64,000 bases of DNA from positions 1 to 64,000 of the forward strand of contig CAISBR010000030.1 in NCBI GenBank assembly GCA_903883645.1, in the 5' to 3' direction. Each line of letters begins with the position of its first letter. Positions within the stretch are counted from its first letter, which is position 1. The notes below the pieces were generated by a model. That model saw only the letters and a program-made list of their open reading frames with translations, was not told where the DNA came from and searched no databases. This document shows positions 49,931-59,956 of the stretch, one piece after another. The translations under genes and the position numbers were made by a program. Source of the DNA: an uncultured Myxococcales bacterium (GTDB lineage: Bacteria > Myxococcota_A > UBA9042).

Positions 49931-51325
49931 TCAGGCCTGCCACTGGCCCCACCCTCCCACTTGGTGGGGGCCCGCTCCCACGGCGGCTTGCAGCTCGGGC
50001 GCCAAGTCGCCGCGGGCCCGGTCCGCTACATCCATCAAAACTTGCCGAAAATTTCCAGCGCTGCGCAGCATTCGCAGGTCGCCCGCCGCGCCCGCCGCGG
50101 ACCGATAAAACATCAAGCTTTCTTCGGGCGCTCGCACCCGCAGCGGAGTCAGGCCGTAGTTCGACTTCATGGCGATCACATCGGCGACGATGCGGCAACC
50201 TCCCCAATCGTAGTGGTCGCGGGCAAACGGCCGCTCGACCACGCTCGACAGGTCGCGCAGCCAGGCCTCGGCCCGCACTCGATCACCCTGCATGTCAAAA
50301 CCAGCATCGACCAAAATAGTAAATAGATCAGCTTCTTTTCGCGAAAACGCCGCGTCGAGCAGGCGCCAATACGCGTGGACGAACGGCAGCGAAAACTGCT
50401 TGGTGGCGCCAAAATCGAGCACACCCAGACGGCCATCGGGCAGCACCACGTAGTTGCCGGGGTGCGGATCGGCGTGAATTACGCGATGGCGCAGAAAGGG
50501 CCCCCAGGTCGCCGCCACCAGCTGCGCGCCGATGCGAAAGCGCAAGTCCGCACTTGAATTGGCGTCCTGCGCGACTTCGAGCATGGTCGGGCCGTCTAAG
50601 AACTCGATCGTCAGCACCCGCTCCGATGACAGATCGGCAAAGTACTGCGGCACCAGCAGGTCGGGCCACGGCGCCATAGCCGCACGGTAGAGCTCGGCCT
50701 GCTCAATTTCTTGCCGATAGTCGAGCTCGCGGCGCAGCACAGTGGCCAATTCTTTGTAATAATGCTTGTTATCGAATACGCCACCGGCCAGCGACAGCGC
50801 CTTGGCCATCATGGCTGCATTGCGCAGATCGCTCTCGATCGCCGTGTCGACACCGGGGAACTGCACTTTGACCACGACCGCACGGCCATCGGGCAGGGTG
50901 GCGCGGTGCACTTGCCCCAGCGAAGCGGCCGCCAGCGGCGAAGGGTCGATATCTGCGAAAAGCTGGGACAAAGGCCGCTGCAACTCGGCCAGGAGCACAG
51001 CTTCGACCTGCGACCACGCCATCCGCTGCGGCGCCTGGTTCAGCAGCTTATGCAGGGCGCGCTTGGCTTCTTGTGGAAAAATATCTTGATCGACCAGACT
51101 TACGAACTGCCCAATCTTGGTGGCCGCACCCTTCATCTCGCCCAGCACTTGCACCATCCGCTCGGCTGTCGGCATGAGCGCAGTGCCCAGGTCGAGCTCG
51201 TCGCCGCCGGTAACGCGCTGCACGGCCTTGGCGGCCACTAGCTCCGCGGTGGTGCGGGCGGCCATAGTGGCCATGCGGGCCATACGGCTGAATCGCCCGC
51301 CGTCTACGTGGTTCTTGCGGGTCAT
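49931..51325 (-). CDS. AarF/UbiB/ABC1-family atypical kinase
   Basis: 464 residues, cytoplasmic, no membrane helices. GEMKGAATKIGQFVSLVD is the KxGQ motif, PLAAASLGQVHRATL the Ala-rich loop with AAAS, VVVKVQFPGVDTAIESDL the kinase Lys, and VIHADPHPGNYVVLPDGRLGVLDFGATKQ the catalytic loop with DFG. These proteins support ubiquinone and other quinone synthesis or lipid handling, probably as ATPases. A second kinase gene is 64 bases upstream, same strand. Confidence 0.93.
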   Translation of the reverse strand: MTRKNHVDGGRFSRMARMATMAARTTAELVAAKAVQRVTGGDELDLGTALMPTAERMVQVLGEMKGAATKIGQFVSLVDQDIFPQEAKRALHKLLNQAPQRMAWSQVEAVLLAELQRPLSQLFADIDPSPLAAASLGQVHRATLPDGRAVVVKVQFPGVDTAIESDLRNAAMMAKALSLAGGVFDNKHYYKELATVLRRELDYRQEIEQAELYRAAMAPWPDLLVPQYFADLSSERVLTIEFLDGPTMLEVAQDANSSADLRFRIGAQLVAATWGPFLRHRVIHADPHPGNYVVLPDGRLGVLDFGATKQFSLPFVHAYWRLLDAAFSRKEADLFTILVDAGFDMQGDRVRAEAWLRDLSSVVERPFARDHYDWGGCRIVADVIAMKSNYGLTPLRVRAPEESLMFYRSAAGAAGDLRMLRSAGNFRQVLMDVADRARGDLAPELQAAVGAGPHQVGGWGQWQA

Positions 51326-51389
51326 CGGGCTTCCTTGGCCATGGGCGTGCCGCTGCTGCAGGGCAACGGCATGGCAGCAAACCTGGCGT

Positions 51390-53297
51390 TCACAGTGCTA
51401 TTCCTTGGCTAGCGCAGTAGCGCTTGGCGTCGGCCTTGGCGGCTCCAGAGGTCTGGCCAAACCAAGTCTTGGCGCTGCCCAAGTCGCCGCGCGCGCAATG
51501 GATCTTGGCCAATACGGCAAACGCCTGCGGGTTGCGGCTGCCGAGCAAGCTGTGGGTCGCCTTGCGCTCCGCATCGGCGAGGCGTCCACTGGCAAAAGCC
51601 TCTTGAGCTTCGACGACTTCGGTGGGCAATGGCCCAGCAGCACGGCCCGACTCCGCAGGGTGCGCAGCGGCTTTGACCGGCGCTTCAGCCTTGGCTGCTG
51701 TAGGAGTAAGTGCCAGAGGTGGCGGCAGGCCTGCACTGGGCGCAGCATGTTGTTTTTCAGCCGAATCTGCGGCAATGACTGGATCTGTAACGACGTGGGC
51801 CAGTGCGTGCGCCTCAGTCGGCGGTGCGCTGTTTGGCATGGGCGAGGGCTTGACTGCCGATTCCGCGCGATTGGCATCTTCGGCTTGCGGCGCCGGGGCT
51901 TGCGATGGTGATGGGGCTTGCGATGGCGATGGGGCTTGCGATGGCGGTGCGCGCAGCAACCCGATCAGCACGGCGCCCAGCAGCAGCATCGCCACTGCGC
52001 CGCCAACAAAGACAGGTGCGCGCGAGGGCTTGACCGCCTGAACCGGAGTCACAACAGTCGCTTGCTCTTTAGAATCAGCATGATCACTAGGCAATAATGC
52101 AGAAGAAGATGGAGGTACGGTATCTGAGCTCTCGATAATCTTAGCAGTTCGGTCATCGATCCGACCCGCAGCTGCGGCAATGGGCGCCGGGGGTGGCACA
52201 GCAACTCGCAGCGATAGGGGCGAAGGTGTGTCGCCCGCTGCGGTTTCGGCGGTTACGGCCTCGCTGCCGTCGTACGTTGCCGCCGCCTCATCATCTTGGT
52301 GCGTCGACCCGCTCGGGGTGACAACCACGCGGTGCCCCCCTTCGCCCTCCGTCGTGCCATCCGCACGGTTCGTCAAGAAGTGCAGCGGCTCGCCGGTCAG
52401 CGCCTCGACAAACGCCCCCACATCGGCAAACCGGTCGTCGGCCTGCTTCGCTAGGGCCTTTTCGATTGCTGCGACAGCGTGTTGCGGCACCTGCGTCAAG
52501 TGTGCCGGCAGCGCTGGCGTGGGCGCGTGCACCACTTGGAAGAGCAGCCCGAGCGGGGTGTCGGCGACCCACGGCGGCGTGCCGGTCAGCATTTCGTAGA
52601 CCATCACGGCCAGCGCAAACTGATCAGAACGGCCATCTACCGAGTTATTTCGACCACTTGCTTGCTCAGGCGCCATGTATTGCGGCGTGCCAAGTAGCAC
52701 AGCCTCTTGAGTTTGCAGCGTTTGTGACCCACGCAGCTTGCTGATGCCAAAGTCGAGCACCTTGACGTGGTCGCGAATGGTACCGCCCGAATCCGTTGGA
52801 ACTAGAAAGATATTTTCGGGCTTTAGGTCGCGATGCACCACCTCATGGCGGTGAGCGGCCAGAAGTGCAGATCCAATTTGACGAGTAATCGCAACAACTT
52901 CAGGCCACGAAAGCGATCCTTTACGTCGCAGTCGATCGCGCAACACCTCGCCCTGCAAGTATTCAAGCACGATATAGGGTTCGCCACTCTCAAGGGCCGC
53001 CAGGTCGAGCACATCGACGATATTGGGGTGGCCAATGCGGGTGGCGATCTCGGCCTCGCGGGCAAAGCGCACGTAGGCCTCATCGCGCAGACCAGTGCCT
53101 AGTAGCACCTTGATCGCACAACGTTTATTTGACAGTCGCTGATGCCGGGCCAGCCACACCGCGCCCATGCCGCCCTTGCCGAGTAGGCGCTCGACGATCC
53201 AGGTGCCGCCCACCACGCTGCCGGGCCCAAGGCCGTGTGCACCCTGGCCCGAATCGGCTTGCTCGCTGCCGCTTTGGCGACTATCCTGCGTAGCCAT
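51390..53297 (-). CDS. Ser/Thr protein kinase with membrane anchor and periplasmic tail
   Basis: 635 residues from ATG 53297, preceded by AGAGG nine bases away. The kinase domain spans about residues 30-295: RLLGKGGMGAVWLAR, CAIKVLLG, HRDLKPENIFLV, VLDFGISKL and GTPQYMAPEQ. A linker rich in Ala, Pro and Asp leads to a membrane helix FVGGAVAMLLLGAVLIGLL. Beyond it lies a Ser-Gln-Ala-Pro repeat and a tetratricopeptide-like tail (EAQEAFASGRLADAERKATH, NPQAFAVLAKIHCARGDLG). So unlike the first kinase it has an extracytoplasmic helical domain. The gene's start codon overlaps that of the divergent gene. Confidence 0.93.
   Translation of the reverse strand: MATQDSRQSGSEQADSGQGAHGLGPGSVVGGTWIVERLLGKGGMGAVWLARHQRLSNKRCAIKVLLGTGLRDEAYVRFAREAEIATRIGHPNIVDVLDLAALESGEPYIVLEYLQGEVLRDRLRRKGSLSWPEVVAITRQIGSALLAAHRHEVVHRDLKPENIFLVPTDSGGTIRDHVKVLDFGISKLRGSQTLQTQEAVLLGTPQYMAPEQASGRNNSVDGRSDQFALAVMVYEMLTGTPPWVADTPLGLLFQVVHAPTPALPAHLTQVPQHAVAAIEKALAKQADDRFADVGAFVEALTGEPLHFLTNRADGTTEGEGGHRVVVTPSGSTHQDDEAAATYDGSEAVTAETAAGDTPSPLSLRVAVPPPAPIAAAAGRIDDRTAKIIESSDTVPPSSSALLPSDHADSKEQATVVTPVQAVKPSRAPVFVGGAVAMLLLGAVLIGLLRAPPSQAPSPSQAPSPSQAPAPQAEDANRAESAVKPSPMPNSAPPTEAHALAHVVTDPVIAADSAEKQHAAPSAGLPPPLALTPTAAKAEAPVKAAAHPAESGRAAGPLPTEVVEAQEAFASGRLADAERKATHSLLGSRNPQAFAVLAKIHCARGDLGSAKTWFGQTSGAAKADAKRYCASQGIAL
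51895..51948 (-). repeat. three 18-base repeats encoding SQAPSP
   Basis: Units at 51895-51912, 51913-51930 and 51931-51948 with pattern ggggcttgcgatggcgat. They encode tandem Ser-Gln-Ala-Pro-Ser-Pro in the linker of the kinase after its membrane helix, so length may vary between strains. Confidence 0.85.
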
Positions 53298-54126
53298 GAA
53301 GACTTGCCTCTGTTGCCATCGTGGACCAACTTCTGTAGTGCGTGGCCTACTCATCGTCGCATGTTTCGCGGCCTTCGCCCAGATGGGCAGCCGCAGCGCG
53401 CACGCCGGCGAAGCCGACCCCGTGCCGGGCAGCCCCGTCGACATCAGCGCCGTCGCCGGCAAGCTTGTGTACGCGAGCGACGGCAAGGGCCACACCATCG
53501 CCGCCATCCCCTTTGCCGAAGACCGCTCAAACCATATCTACTGGTCGACAGATGGTAAGACGTTCAATGCATTGCATATCACTGGCGGCAGCTCGGTGGG
53601 CACAGAGAAGTTCGACAAAGTGTTCTGGGACCCCCGCGTCAGCGCCCGCTGGCAGGCCGGCCTAGGCATGGACGGCGACGGCTGGTGGGTGCAGTGCTTC
53701 GATCGCAAGACGCTGTTTAAGGTGGTTGACGGCGATGCGCGCACAAAACTGACCAAAGCACCGCATGTTGCGCCGACCTGGGACCGACAAGCCTACGCGT
53801 TGGCCCGCGACGATAGCGGCAAGTATTGGTTTGTCGATCGAGGCGTTGGCGAAAAGTCCAAGCAATTTAGGGTCTTTGTTGGGCAACGCGGCCAACTCAA
53901 GCTGAAGCCGCTCGTTAACGTCGTCTCGGACAGCGAGGGTGACATTTTCGCGACAAAGGAAGGCACGCTGCGGCTGGTCCTTGGCAAGAGCGAGTCGACC
54001 TGGATTGCCGGAAAGCAGCACAACAAGCTGGTGTTGCTGCCTCTCGACGACAATCGGCAGCTGATCTATCGCGAGCTTGGGCCGTACCTTGGCCAGCGGC
54101 TGGGCACCCCCTGTGACGACCTGTAG
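53296..54126 (+). CDS. exported protein of unknown function
   Basis: 276 residues if it begins at ATG 53296. A signal peptide, RGLLIVACFAAFAQMGSRSAHAG, ends near residue 38. The rest contains beta-rich segments such as VYASDGKGHTIAAIPF, HIYWSTDGKTFNALHI and WWVQCFDRKTLFKVV with Trp and Asp-Gly turns, suggestive of a propeller-like fold. The ATG shares two bases with the start codon of the divergent kinase and has no ribosome site; GTG 53338 (VRGLLIVACF) would give a more usual signal length. No family recognised. Confidence 0.65.
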   Translation: MKTCLCCHRGPTSVVRGLLIVACFAAFAQMGSRSAHAGEADPVPGSPVDISAVAGKLVYASDGKGHTIAAIPFAEDRSNHIYWSTDGKTFNALHITGGSSVGTEKFDKVFWDPRVSARWQAGLGMDGDGWWVQCFDRKTLFKVVDGDARTKLTKAPHVAPTWDRQAYALARDDSGKYWFVDRGVGEKSKQFRVFVGQRGQLKLKPLVNVVSDSEGDIFATKEGTLRLVLGKSESTWIAGKQHNKLVLLPLDDNRQLIYRELGPYLGQRLGTPCDDL

Positions 54127-54295
54127 CGGAGACGCTGCCTAACAATTCCTAATCTTATTCAACAGTAGAAAATGGCTGCTATCGTTCAGCCTGGGCGGTC
54201 CAGTGTGCGCTGGCGGTTGCTGTCGGGCGCTGTCCGTGCTACACCGCCGCGCCCGGCGGGGCCCTTCTTTCTTTGGCCGCCGCTAGCGAGGACGC

Positions 54296-55483
54296 ATGAA
54301 GATCCACGAGTACCAGGCCAAGGTGTTGTTCCGCCAAGTCGGCGTGCCCGTACCCGAAGGTTATCCAGCCTTTAGCGTGGCTGAGGCCATCGAAGTGGCC
54401 AAGAAGCTGCCCGGACCCGTGCGCGTGGTCAAGGCGCAGATCCACGCCGGCGGCCGCGGCTTGGGCGGCGGCGTCAAGGTCTGCAAGACCATGGAAGACG
54501 TTGAGGAAAAGGCGGGGCAGATCCTGGGTATGATGCTCAAGACCCACCAGACGGGCCCCCACGGTCAGTTGGTGCGGCGCCTGTACATCGAAGCCGGCGC
54601 CGATATTCGCCGCGAGCTGTACCTGGGTATGTTGCTCGACCGCGACACGGGGCGGATCGTGGTAATGGCCTCGACCGAAGGCGGCATGAGTATTGAGGAT
54701 GTCGCCCACAATACGCCCGAGAAGATCTACAAAGAGTGGGCGGATCCGCGCGTGGGCCTGCAGGGCTTCCAGGCGCGCAAGCTCGGCTTCAAGCTGGGGT
54801 TGTCGGCCAAGGCCGTCGGCGCATTCACCAAGCTTCTTCTCAACTTGTACAAGCTGTACATCGAGAAGGACTGCTCGCTCGTCGAGATCAATCCGCTGGT
54901 CATCACCGGCAACGACGAAGTGATCGCCCTGGATGGCAAGGTCAACTTTGACGACAACGGCGTTTTTCGTCACCCCGACATTGTCGCCATGCGCGATCTT
55001 GACGAAGAGGATGCGGCCGAGGTCGAAGCCGGCAAATACGACCTGTCGTACGTGCACTTAGACGGCAACGTCGGCTGTTTGGTCAATGGCGCCGGTCTGG
55101 CAATGGCGACCATGGACATTCTAAAGACCTTTGGCGCGGAGCCCGCGAACTTCCTCGACGTTGGCGGCGGTGCCACGGCAGAGAAGGTGACGGCAGCCTT
55201 TAAGATCATCTTGAGCGACCGGCGGGTGCAGGCGATTTTCGTCAACATCTTCGGCGGTATCATGAAGTGCGACACCATCGCCGAGGGCGTGATTGTGGCG
55301 GCCAAAGAGGTCGGCCTCGATCGCCCCCTGGTGGTTCGCCTCGAAGGCACCAACGTCGAGCTGGGGCGCAAGCTCTTGGCCGAGTCGGGCCTGCCGATCA
55401 TCAACGCCAGCGACATGAAAGACGGCGCGCAAAAAGCCGCCGCCGCCGCCAAGAAGTTTGCCGAAACCGGCGCTGTGGCCTAA
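54296..55483 (+). CDS. sucC: succinyl-CoA synthetase beta subunit (ADP-forming)
   Basis: 395 residues. [22 protein letters not shown] opens the ATP-grasp domain; [29 protein letters not shown] and [11 protein letters not shown] carry the nucleotide and metal sites, and [30 protein letters not shown] and [10 protein letters not shown] the CoA-ligase part. With SucD it makes ATP from succinyl-CoA in the TCA cycle. GAGGA precedes the ATG. sucD follows 26 bases later. Confidence 0.96.
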   Translation: MKIHEYQAKVLFRQVGVPVPEGYPAFSVAEAIEVAKKLPGPVRVVKAQIHAGGRGLGGGVKVCKTMEDVEEKAGQILGMMLKTHQTGPHGQLVRRLYIEAGADIRRELYLGMLLDRDTGRIVVMASTEGGMSIEDVAHNTPEKIYKEWADPRVGLQGFQARKLGFKLGLSAKAVGAFTKLLLNLYKLYIEKDCSLVEINPLVITGNDEVIALDGKVNFDDNGVFRHPDIVAMRDLDEEDAAEVEAGKYDLSYVHLDGNVGCLVNGAGLAMATMDILKTFGAEPANFLDVGGGATAEKVTAAFKIILSDRRVQAIFVNIFGGIMKCDTIAEGVIVAAKEVGLDRPLVVRLEGTNVELGRKLLAESGLPIINASDMKDGAQKAAAAAKKFAETGAVA

Positions 55484-55509
55484 CCCGAGCCGCGTAACAG
55501 GAGATAATC

Positions 55510-56400
55510 ATGGCAGTTCTTGTAGGAAAGCAGACGCGCCTCCTGGTCCAGGGCATCACCGGTACGGCCGGCGCGTTCCACACCCGCCAGTGCATCGCCT
55601 ATGGCACCAACGTCGTCGGCGGCATCACGCCCGGCAAGGGTGGCCAGAAATTCGACGACACCGTGCCGATTTTTAACACCGTCGCCGAAGCCATGGCCGC
55701 TACCCAGGCCAACGCCACCATGATCTTCGTGCCGCCGCCCTTCGCTGCGGAAGCGATCATGGAAGCGGCCGACGCGGGCGTTGAGCTTTTGGTGTGTATT
55801 ACCGAGGGCATCCCGGTGCTCGATATGGTCAGGGCGCAGACGTACTTGCAGGGCCTGCGCGCCGACGGCAAGAACGTCCGCCTCATCGGCCCCAACTGCC
55901 CGGGTATCATTACGCCCGGCGAGTGCAAGATCGGCATCATGCCCGGCCACATCCACAAACCCGGCCATGTCGGAGTGGTTTCACGTTCGGGCACGCTGAC
56001 TTACGAGGCCGTGGGCCAGCTGACCGCGCTCGGTCTGGGCCAGTCGACCTGCATCGGCATCGGCGGCGATCCGGTAAAGGGCACCGACTTTATCGATACG
56101 CTTGAGCTTTTTCAGAACGACCCCGACACCCACGCCGTCATCATGATTGGCGAGATCGGTGGCTCGGCCGAAGAAGCCGCGGCCGCCTGGGTCAAGGCCA
56201 ACTTCACCAAGCCGATCATTGGCTTCGTTGCGGGTCTGACCGCCCCTCCCGGACGCCGTATGGGCCACGCTGGCGCCATCATTTCGGGTGGTACGGGCAC
56301 GGGGCAGGGCAAAATCGCTGCCTTTGAGGCCGCCGGTATTGCCGTCGCGCCTACGCCCGCCGACCTGGCTAGCACGCTGCTCAAGGTTTGGAAGCGCTAG
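55510..56400 (+). CDS. sucD: succinyl-CoA synthetase alpha subunit
   Basis: 296 residues. [20 protein letters not shown] binds Co[17 protein letters not shown] and [15 protein letters not shown] follow, and [16 protein letters not shown] contains the His phosphorylated during turnover. AGGAG lies nine bases before the ATG. Together with sucC and ndk it forms a three-gene block linking TCA-cycle substrate-level phosphorylation to nucleotide pools. Confidence 0.96.
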   Translation: MAVLVGKQTRLLVQGITGTAGAFHTRQCIAYGTNVVGGITPGKGGQKFDDTVPIFNTVAEAMAATQANATMIFVPPPFAAEAIMEAADAGVELLVCITEGIPVLDMVRAQTYLQGLRADGKNVRLIGPNCPGIITPGECKIGIMPGHIHKPGHVGVVSRSGTLTYEAVGQLTALGLGQSTCIGIGGDPVKGTDFIDTLELFQNDPDTHAVIMIGEIGGSAEEAAAAWVKANFTKPIIGFVAGLTAPPGRRMGHAGAIISGGTGTGQGKIAAFEAAGIAVAPTPADLASTLLKVWKR

Positions 56401-56491
56401 TTTTGTAACCCCATTTTGCAGTACGAGCAGGTCCGGCCACCGGCGCCGACCTCGCCCACAGTCCAACTTACGCACACGAAAGGAGCTACCC

Positions 56492-56920
56492 ATGGCCATC
56501 GAACGCACCCTGTCTATCGTCAAGCCCGACGGCGTCGCCAACCGCCACATCGGCCATGTTGTCAGCCTCTTTGAGGCCAATGGCTTGGTCATCAAGGCCG
56601 CCAAGCTGGTCCGCCTGAGCAAGGACAACGCCGAGGGCTTCTACGCCGAGCACGCCGGCCGTGGCTTTTTTGGCGAGCTCGTCGAATTCATGACCAGCGG
56701 CCCCGTGTTGCTGATCGTGCTAGAGGGCGAGAATGCGATCTTGAAGAACCGCGAGCTGATGGGCGCTACCGACCCGGCCCAGGCCGCCGAGGGCACGCTG
56801 CGCAAGCTGTACGCCGAGAGCAAGGGCCGCAACACGGTCCACGGCTCGGACAGCCCGGCGTCGGCTGAGCGCGAGATCAAGTACTTCTTCAGCGAGACGT
56901 TTGAGCTCGTCGGTCAGTAG
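56492..56920 (+). CDS. ndk: nucleoside diphosphate kinase
   Basis: 142 residues, normal length. [18 protein letters not shown] opens the fold and [16 protein letters not shown] carries the phosphorylated active-site His. It balances nucleoside triphosphates using ATP. AAAGGAGCTACCC before the ATG is a strong ribosome site; the longer frame to 56288 runs inside sucD. It follows sucD by 91 bases. Confidence 0.96.
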   Translation: MAIERTLSIVKPDGVANRHIGHVVSLFEANGLVIKAAKLVRLSKDNAEGFYAEHAGRGFFGELVEFMTSGPVLLIVLEGENAILKNRELMGATDPAQAAEGTLRKLYAESKGRNTVHGSDSPASAEREIKYFFSETFELVGQ

Positions 56921-57010
56921 TCCCCGCCCCTGCATACCCAGGGCATTGCCGACCACAATCCAGCTTTGCTGACCTTTGCCAGGCGGATCGTGGCCTAACT
57001 CGAGGTCATT

Positions 57011-58189
57011 ATGCGCGAAGTTTGGATTGCTGGTGCGGCGCGCACCCCCATCGGTTCTTTTGCGGGTTCGCTGGCGGCGGTGTCGACGACCAAGCTGGGT
57101 GCCGTGGCGATCAAGGCGGCGGTCGAGCGCTCGGGCGTGCCTGTCGATCAAATCGACGATGTGTACATGGGTTGCGTGCTGCCGGCCAACTTGGGCCAGG
57201 CGCCAGCGCGGCAAGCGGCTATTTTTGCTGGGCTACCGCAGTCGACGCCGTGTACCACGGTCAATAAGGTTTGCGGCTCGGGCGTCAAGGTCGTGATGCT
57301 CGCGGCCAGCCAGATCAAGGCGGGCGACGCCGACATCGTGGTCGCGGGCGGCATGGAGAACATGAGCCAGGCGCCGTACTACTTGGCGGGTGCGCGCGAC
57401 GGCTATCGCTTGGGCCACCAGCAAGTGACCGACGCGATGATCAAAGACGGCCTGTGGGACGTGTACAACGACTTTCACATGGGCAATGCCGCCGAGATCT
57501 GCGCGAAAGACAAGACGATTACTCGCGAAGCACAAGATGCGTTTGCTGCGGAGTCGTATCGCCGGGCCCAAGCTGCGGTGGCGTCGGGCGTGTTTAAGGA
57601 CGAGATCGCCCCGGTCACCATTACCGGCAAAAAGGGCGATGTGACGGTCATCGACAGCGACGAAGAGCCTGGTCGCGGTAACCCCAGCAAGTTTGCCGCG
57701 TTGCGCCCCGCCTTCGACAAGACTGGTACGGTGACGGCGGCGAATGCGAGCTCGATCAACGACGGTGCGGCAGCGCTGGTGCTGGTGTCGGCTGATAAGG
57801 GGAAGGCCTTGGGGATCAAGCCCATGGCGCGCATCTTGGGCTACGCGACCCATGCCCAGGCGCCCGAGTGGTTTACGACCGCGCCCGTGTTCGCCGTGCA
57901 AAAAGCCGTGGCCAAGGCCGGGCTCAAGCTGAGCGATATTGATGTGTTCGAAATCAATGAGGCGTTCTCGGTGGTGTCGCTGGCGTGCCAAGAGGGCCTG
58001 GGGCTCGACCCTGCCAAGGTGAACATCTACGGCGGCGCGGTGGCGCTCGGGCATCCGATTGGCGCTTCGGGTACGCGCATCCTGGTGACTTTGCTGCATA
58101 ATCTGCAACGGGCCGACAAGCGCTACGGCGTCGCGAGCCTGTGCATCGGTGGCGGCGAAGCGGTGGCGATCGTGGTCGAGCGACTGTAG
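57011..58189 (+). CDS. acetyl-CoA acetyltransferase (thiolase)
   Basis: 392 residues. NKVCGSGVKVVMLAASQ has the nucleophile Cys near residue 89, NEAFSVVSL and GGAVALGHPIGASG carry the active-site His, and LCIGGGEAVAIVVERL the second Cys. The sequence resembles AtoB/PhaA-type biosynthetic or degradative thiolases acting on acetoacetyl-CoA. It would condense or split acetyl-CoA units and could work with the leucine pathway upstream. It follows ndk by 90 bases on the same strand. Confidence 0.93.
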   Translation: MREVWIAGAARTPIGSFAGSLAAVSTTKLGAVAIKAAVERSGVPVDQIDDVYMGCVLPANLGQAPARQAAIFAGLPQSTPCTTVNKVCGSGVKVVMLAASQIKAGDADIVVAGGMENMSQAPYYLAGARDGYRLGHQQVTDAMIKDGLWDVYNDFHMGNAAEICAKDKTITREAQDAFAAESYRRAQAAVASGVFKDEIAPVTITGKKGDVTVIDSDEEPGRGNPSKFAALRPAFDKTGTVTAANASSINDGAAALVLVSADKGKALGIKPMARILGYATHAQAPEWFTTAPVFAVQKAVAKAGLKLSDIDVFEINEAFSVVSLACQEGLGLDPAKVNIYGGAVALGHPIGASGTRILVTLLHNLQRADKRYGVASLCIGGGEAVAIVVERL

Positions 58190-58234
58190 AACGCCGGTAT
58201 TCACCAAACGCAGCAAGTCGGGTAGGGTAGCGTT

Positions 58235-58972
58235 GTGAAGACGCGCGCCATTCCTCTACTTTTTGCCCTACTGCTGTTCGCCGTGCCGGCCGAGGCCAAG
58301 CACCGCGGTTTTCGCTATTTTCCGCAAGACCTGGATATGGAGGCGCCGGGCACGGGTGAACTGAGCCTGCGCTCAGGGTTTACGCGCCACGGTGCGCCGG
58401 CGCTGGCCGCGCCCGACCTCGAGATCGATCTAGGGCTGCTGCGGCGCCTCGAGCTGGGGGTCGACGGGCAGTGGGGCGTCAACAACGCCGGCGACGATTG
58501 GGCTGCCACCGATCAAATGTGGTTGTCGCTCAAGCACTTGCTGTACGACGAGCGCTTGGGTAGCACCGCGTTTGCCTTGGGGGTGCAGCACGGCCCGCGC
58601 GTGGCCGCGACGCCGACCAGCAAAGGCCTGGGCTACGAGGCGTTGGCCATGGTAGGTGTGCGGCGCGAGGCGTGGCAGGCTCTGGTTTCGCTGGGCTGTG
58701 GGCTCGATCCGCACGATACGGCTCTTGGGCTGCGGCCGTGGGTGGTGATGGGCTCGGTCGACCTCGACTGGTCGCTCAGCGATACCTGGTCGCTTGAGGC
58801 GCAACTGCTTGATGCACAAGGACCTGGTGCGCCGGGCTGGGTCGAGTCGGCCGGCGTGGCGTGGCAGACGGGCTCGCGACAGCTGCGCATGGGGGGCACG
58901 ACGGGGTATGCGGGCAGCCAGTGGGCGCCGGGGCTGTACGTCGGGTTTTCGCAAAAGCTCGACCTGCGCTGA
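58235..58972 (+). CDS. exported protein of unknown function, possible outer-membrane protein
   Basis: 245 residues from a GTG. A signal peptide, LLFALLLFAVPAEA, ends at residue 21. The mature part alternates polar and hydrophobic residues (GELSLRSGFTRHGAPAL, LEIDLGLLRRLELGVDGQWGV, WVVMGSVDLDWSLSDTWSLEAQL) and ends with GLYVGFSQKLDLR, a pattern of outer-membrane beta strands. There is no family match. It follows the thiolase by 45 bases and may be expressed with it. Confidence 0.6.
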   Translation: MKTRAIPLLFALLLFAVPAEAKHRGFRYFPQDLDMEAPGTGELSLRSGFTRHGAPALAAPDLEIDLGLLRRLELGVDGQWGVNNAGDDWAATDQMWLSLKHLLYDERLGSTAFALGVQHGPRVAATPTSKGLGYEALAMVGVRREAWQALVSLGCGLDPHDTALGLRPWVVMGSVDLDWSLSDTWSLEAQLLDAQGPGAPGWVESAGVAWQTGSRQLRMGGTTGYAGSQWAPGLYVGFSQKLDLR

Positions 58973-59029
58973 CACCCGCCAGCGGGCCGCAATGTTGTCG
59001 CGCGGCTGTGGCCGTGGTATGGCAAGCGC

Positions 59030-59956
59030 GTGGGTCGGTCGTTGCCAGCGCTGCTAGTTTTGTTCGCTGCCGCGGCGGCGTTGTTGCTCATGCAGTCCGC
59101 TTGCTCACCTGTCTATCACCGCGCGCATACTGATTTTTGGCTCGAAGCTCTGCCTGAGCCGGTGCTCGAGGTCGATCCGCCATCGCGGCTGCCGGCCGAC
59201 GCGAGCGAGCTCGATGCGCAGGGGCTAGTGGTCAATCACGGTCCGTCGTTTGACAGTCCGACCGACTATACCCTCGAAATTCTGAGCGATACCGGCGATA
59301 CGCTTTTCTTGCACTACAGCCTGGGCACGGGTCAGCGCATCGACGTTGAGCGTGGCGAGTTGGTGCGGGTGGTGCTTTGGCAGCGCCGCAGCGAAGGGGG
59401 GCCGCCGCTCCGGTCGCTGCTGCTCGAGGCCTACCGGGCAGGCGACCTGTTGCATCGGCGGTTGCCGGTGGTCATCGTGCAGGTCAACGGCATGATTCCT
59501 AAGAAGATACTGCCTGAGCTGCTGCGCCACGTGGTGCCCAACGACGAGGTCACGTACCAGACGTCGGAGCGCGTGAAGGGCACTTGCACACGTTCGCTGC
59601 TGCGGCGCGCCTTTGCCTCCGATGCCGACCTAGCGGCGAGCGGCGATGGGCAAGCCCCCGAGATGTGGCCCCCTGGTGCCAAGGTAGAGCGGCACGACGA
59701 TCTTGACCGCTACACCGTGCAGTTCATCGACAACCGCGAGATTGTGGCGACCGATTGCGCGGACCAGCAGCGGCGGTTGTGGGCCTGGTCCGCGACGTAC
59801 GTGGCGCCGCCGCCGGGCACGGCACAGAACCTGAAGCTGCTCCTAACGAAATTGCCTGATGTGCCCGAGGCGATCGCGCTGCCGCTGCCTGCCACGCCCA
59901 CCGCGCTGCCGGGCCGGGGCAAAAGTAAGCTACCGGCCCTGAAGCCCTTGAAATAA
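59030..59956 (+). CDS. lipoprotein of unknown function
   Basis: 308 residues from a GTG. The N-terminus RSLPALLVLFAAAAALLLMQSAC gives a lipobox SAC with Cys at residue 25. The mature part has beta-rich stretches (LEILSDTGDTLFLHYSLGTGQRIDVERGELVRVVLW) and a Pro/Leu-rich C-terminal tail. No recognisable domain was found. It converges with the radical SAM gene with no gap (the stops are adjacent), and follows the previous gene by 57 bases. Confidence 0.65.
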   Translation: MGRSLPALLVLFAAAAALLLMQSACSPVYHRAHTDFWLEALPEPVLEVDPPSRLPADASELDAQGLVVNHGPSFDSPTDYTLEILSDTGDTLFLHYSLGTGQRIDVERGELVRVVLWQRRSEGGPPLRSLLLEAYRAGDLLHRRLPVVIVQVNGMIPKKILPELLRHVVPNDEVTYQTSERVKGTCTRSLLRRAFASDADLAASGDGQAPEMWPPGAKVERHDDLDRYTVQFIDNREIVATDCADQQRRLWAWSATYVAPPPGTAQNLKLLLTKLPDVPEAIALPLPATPTALPGRGKSKLPALKPLK

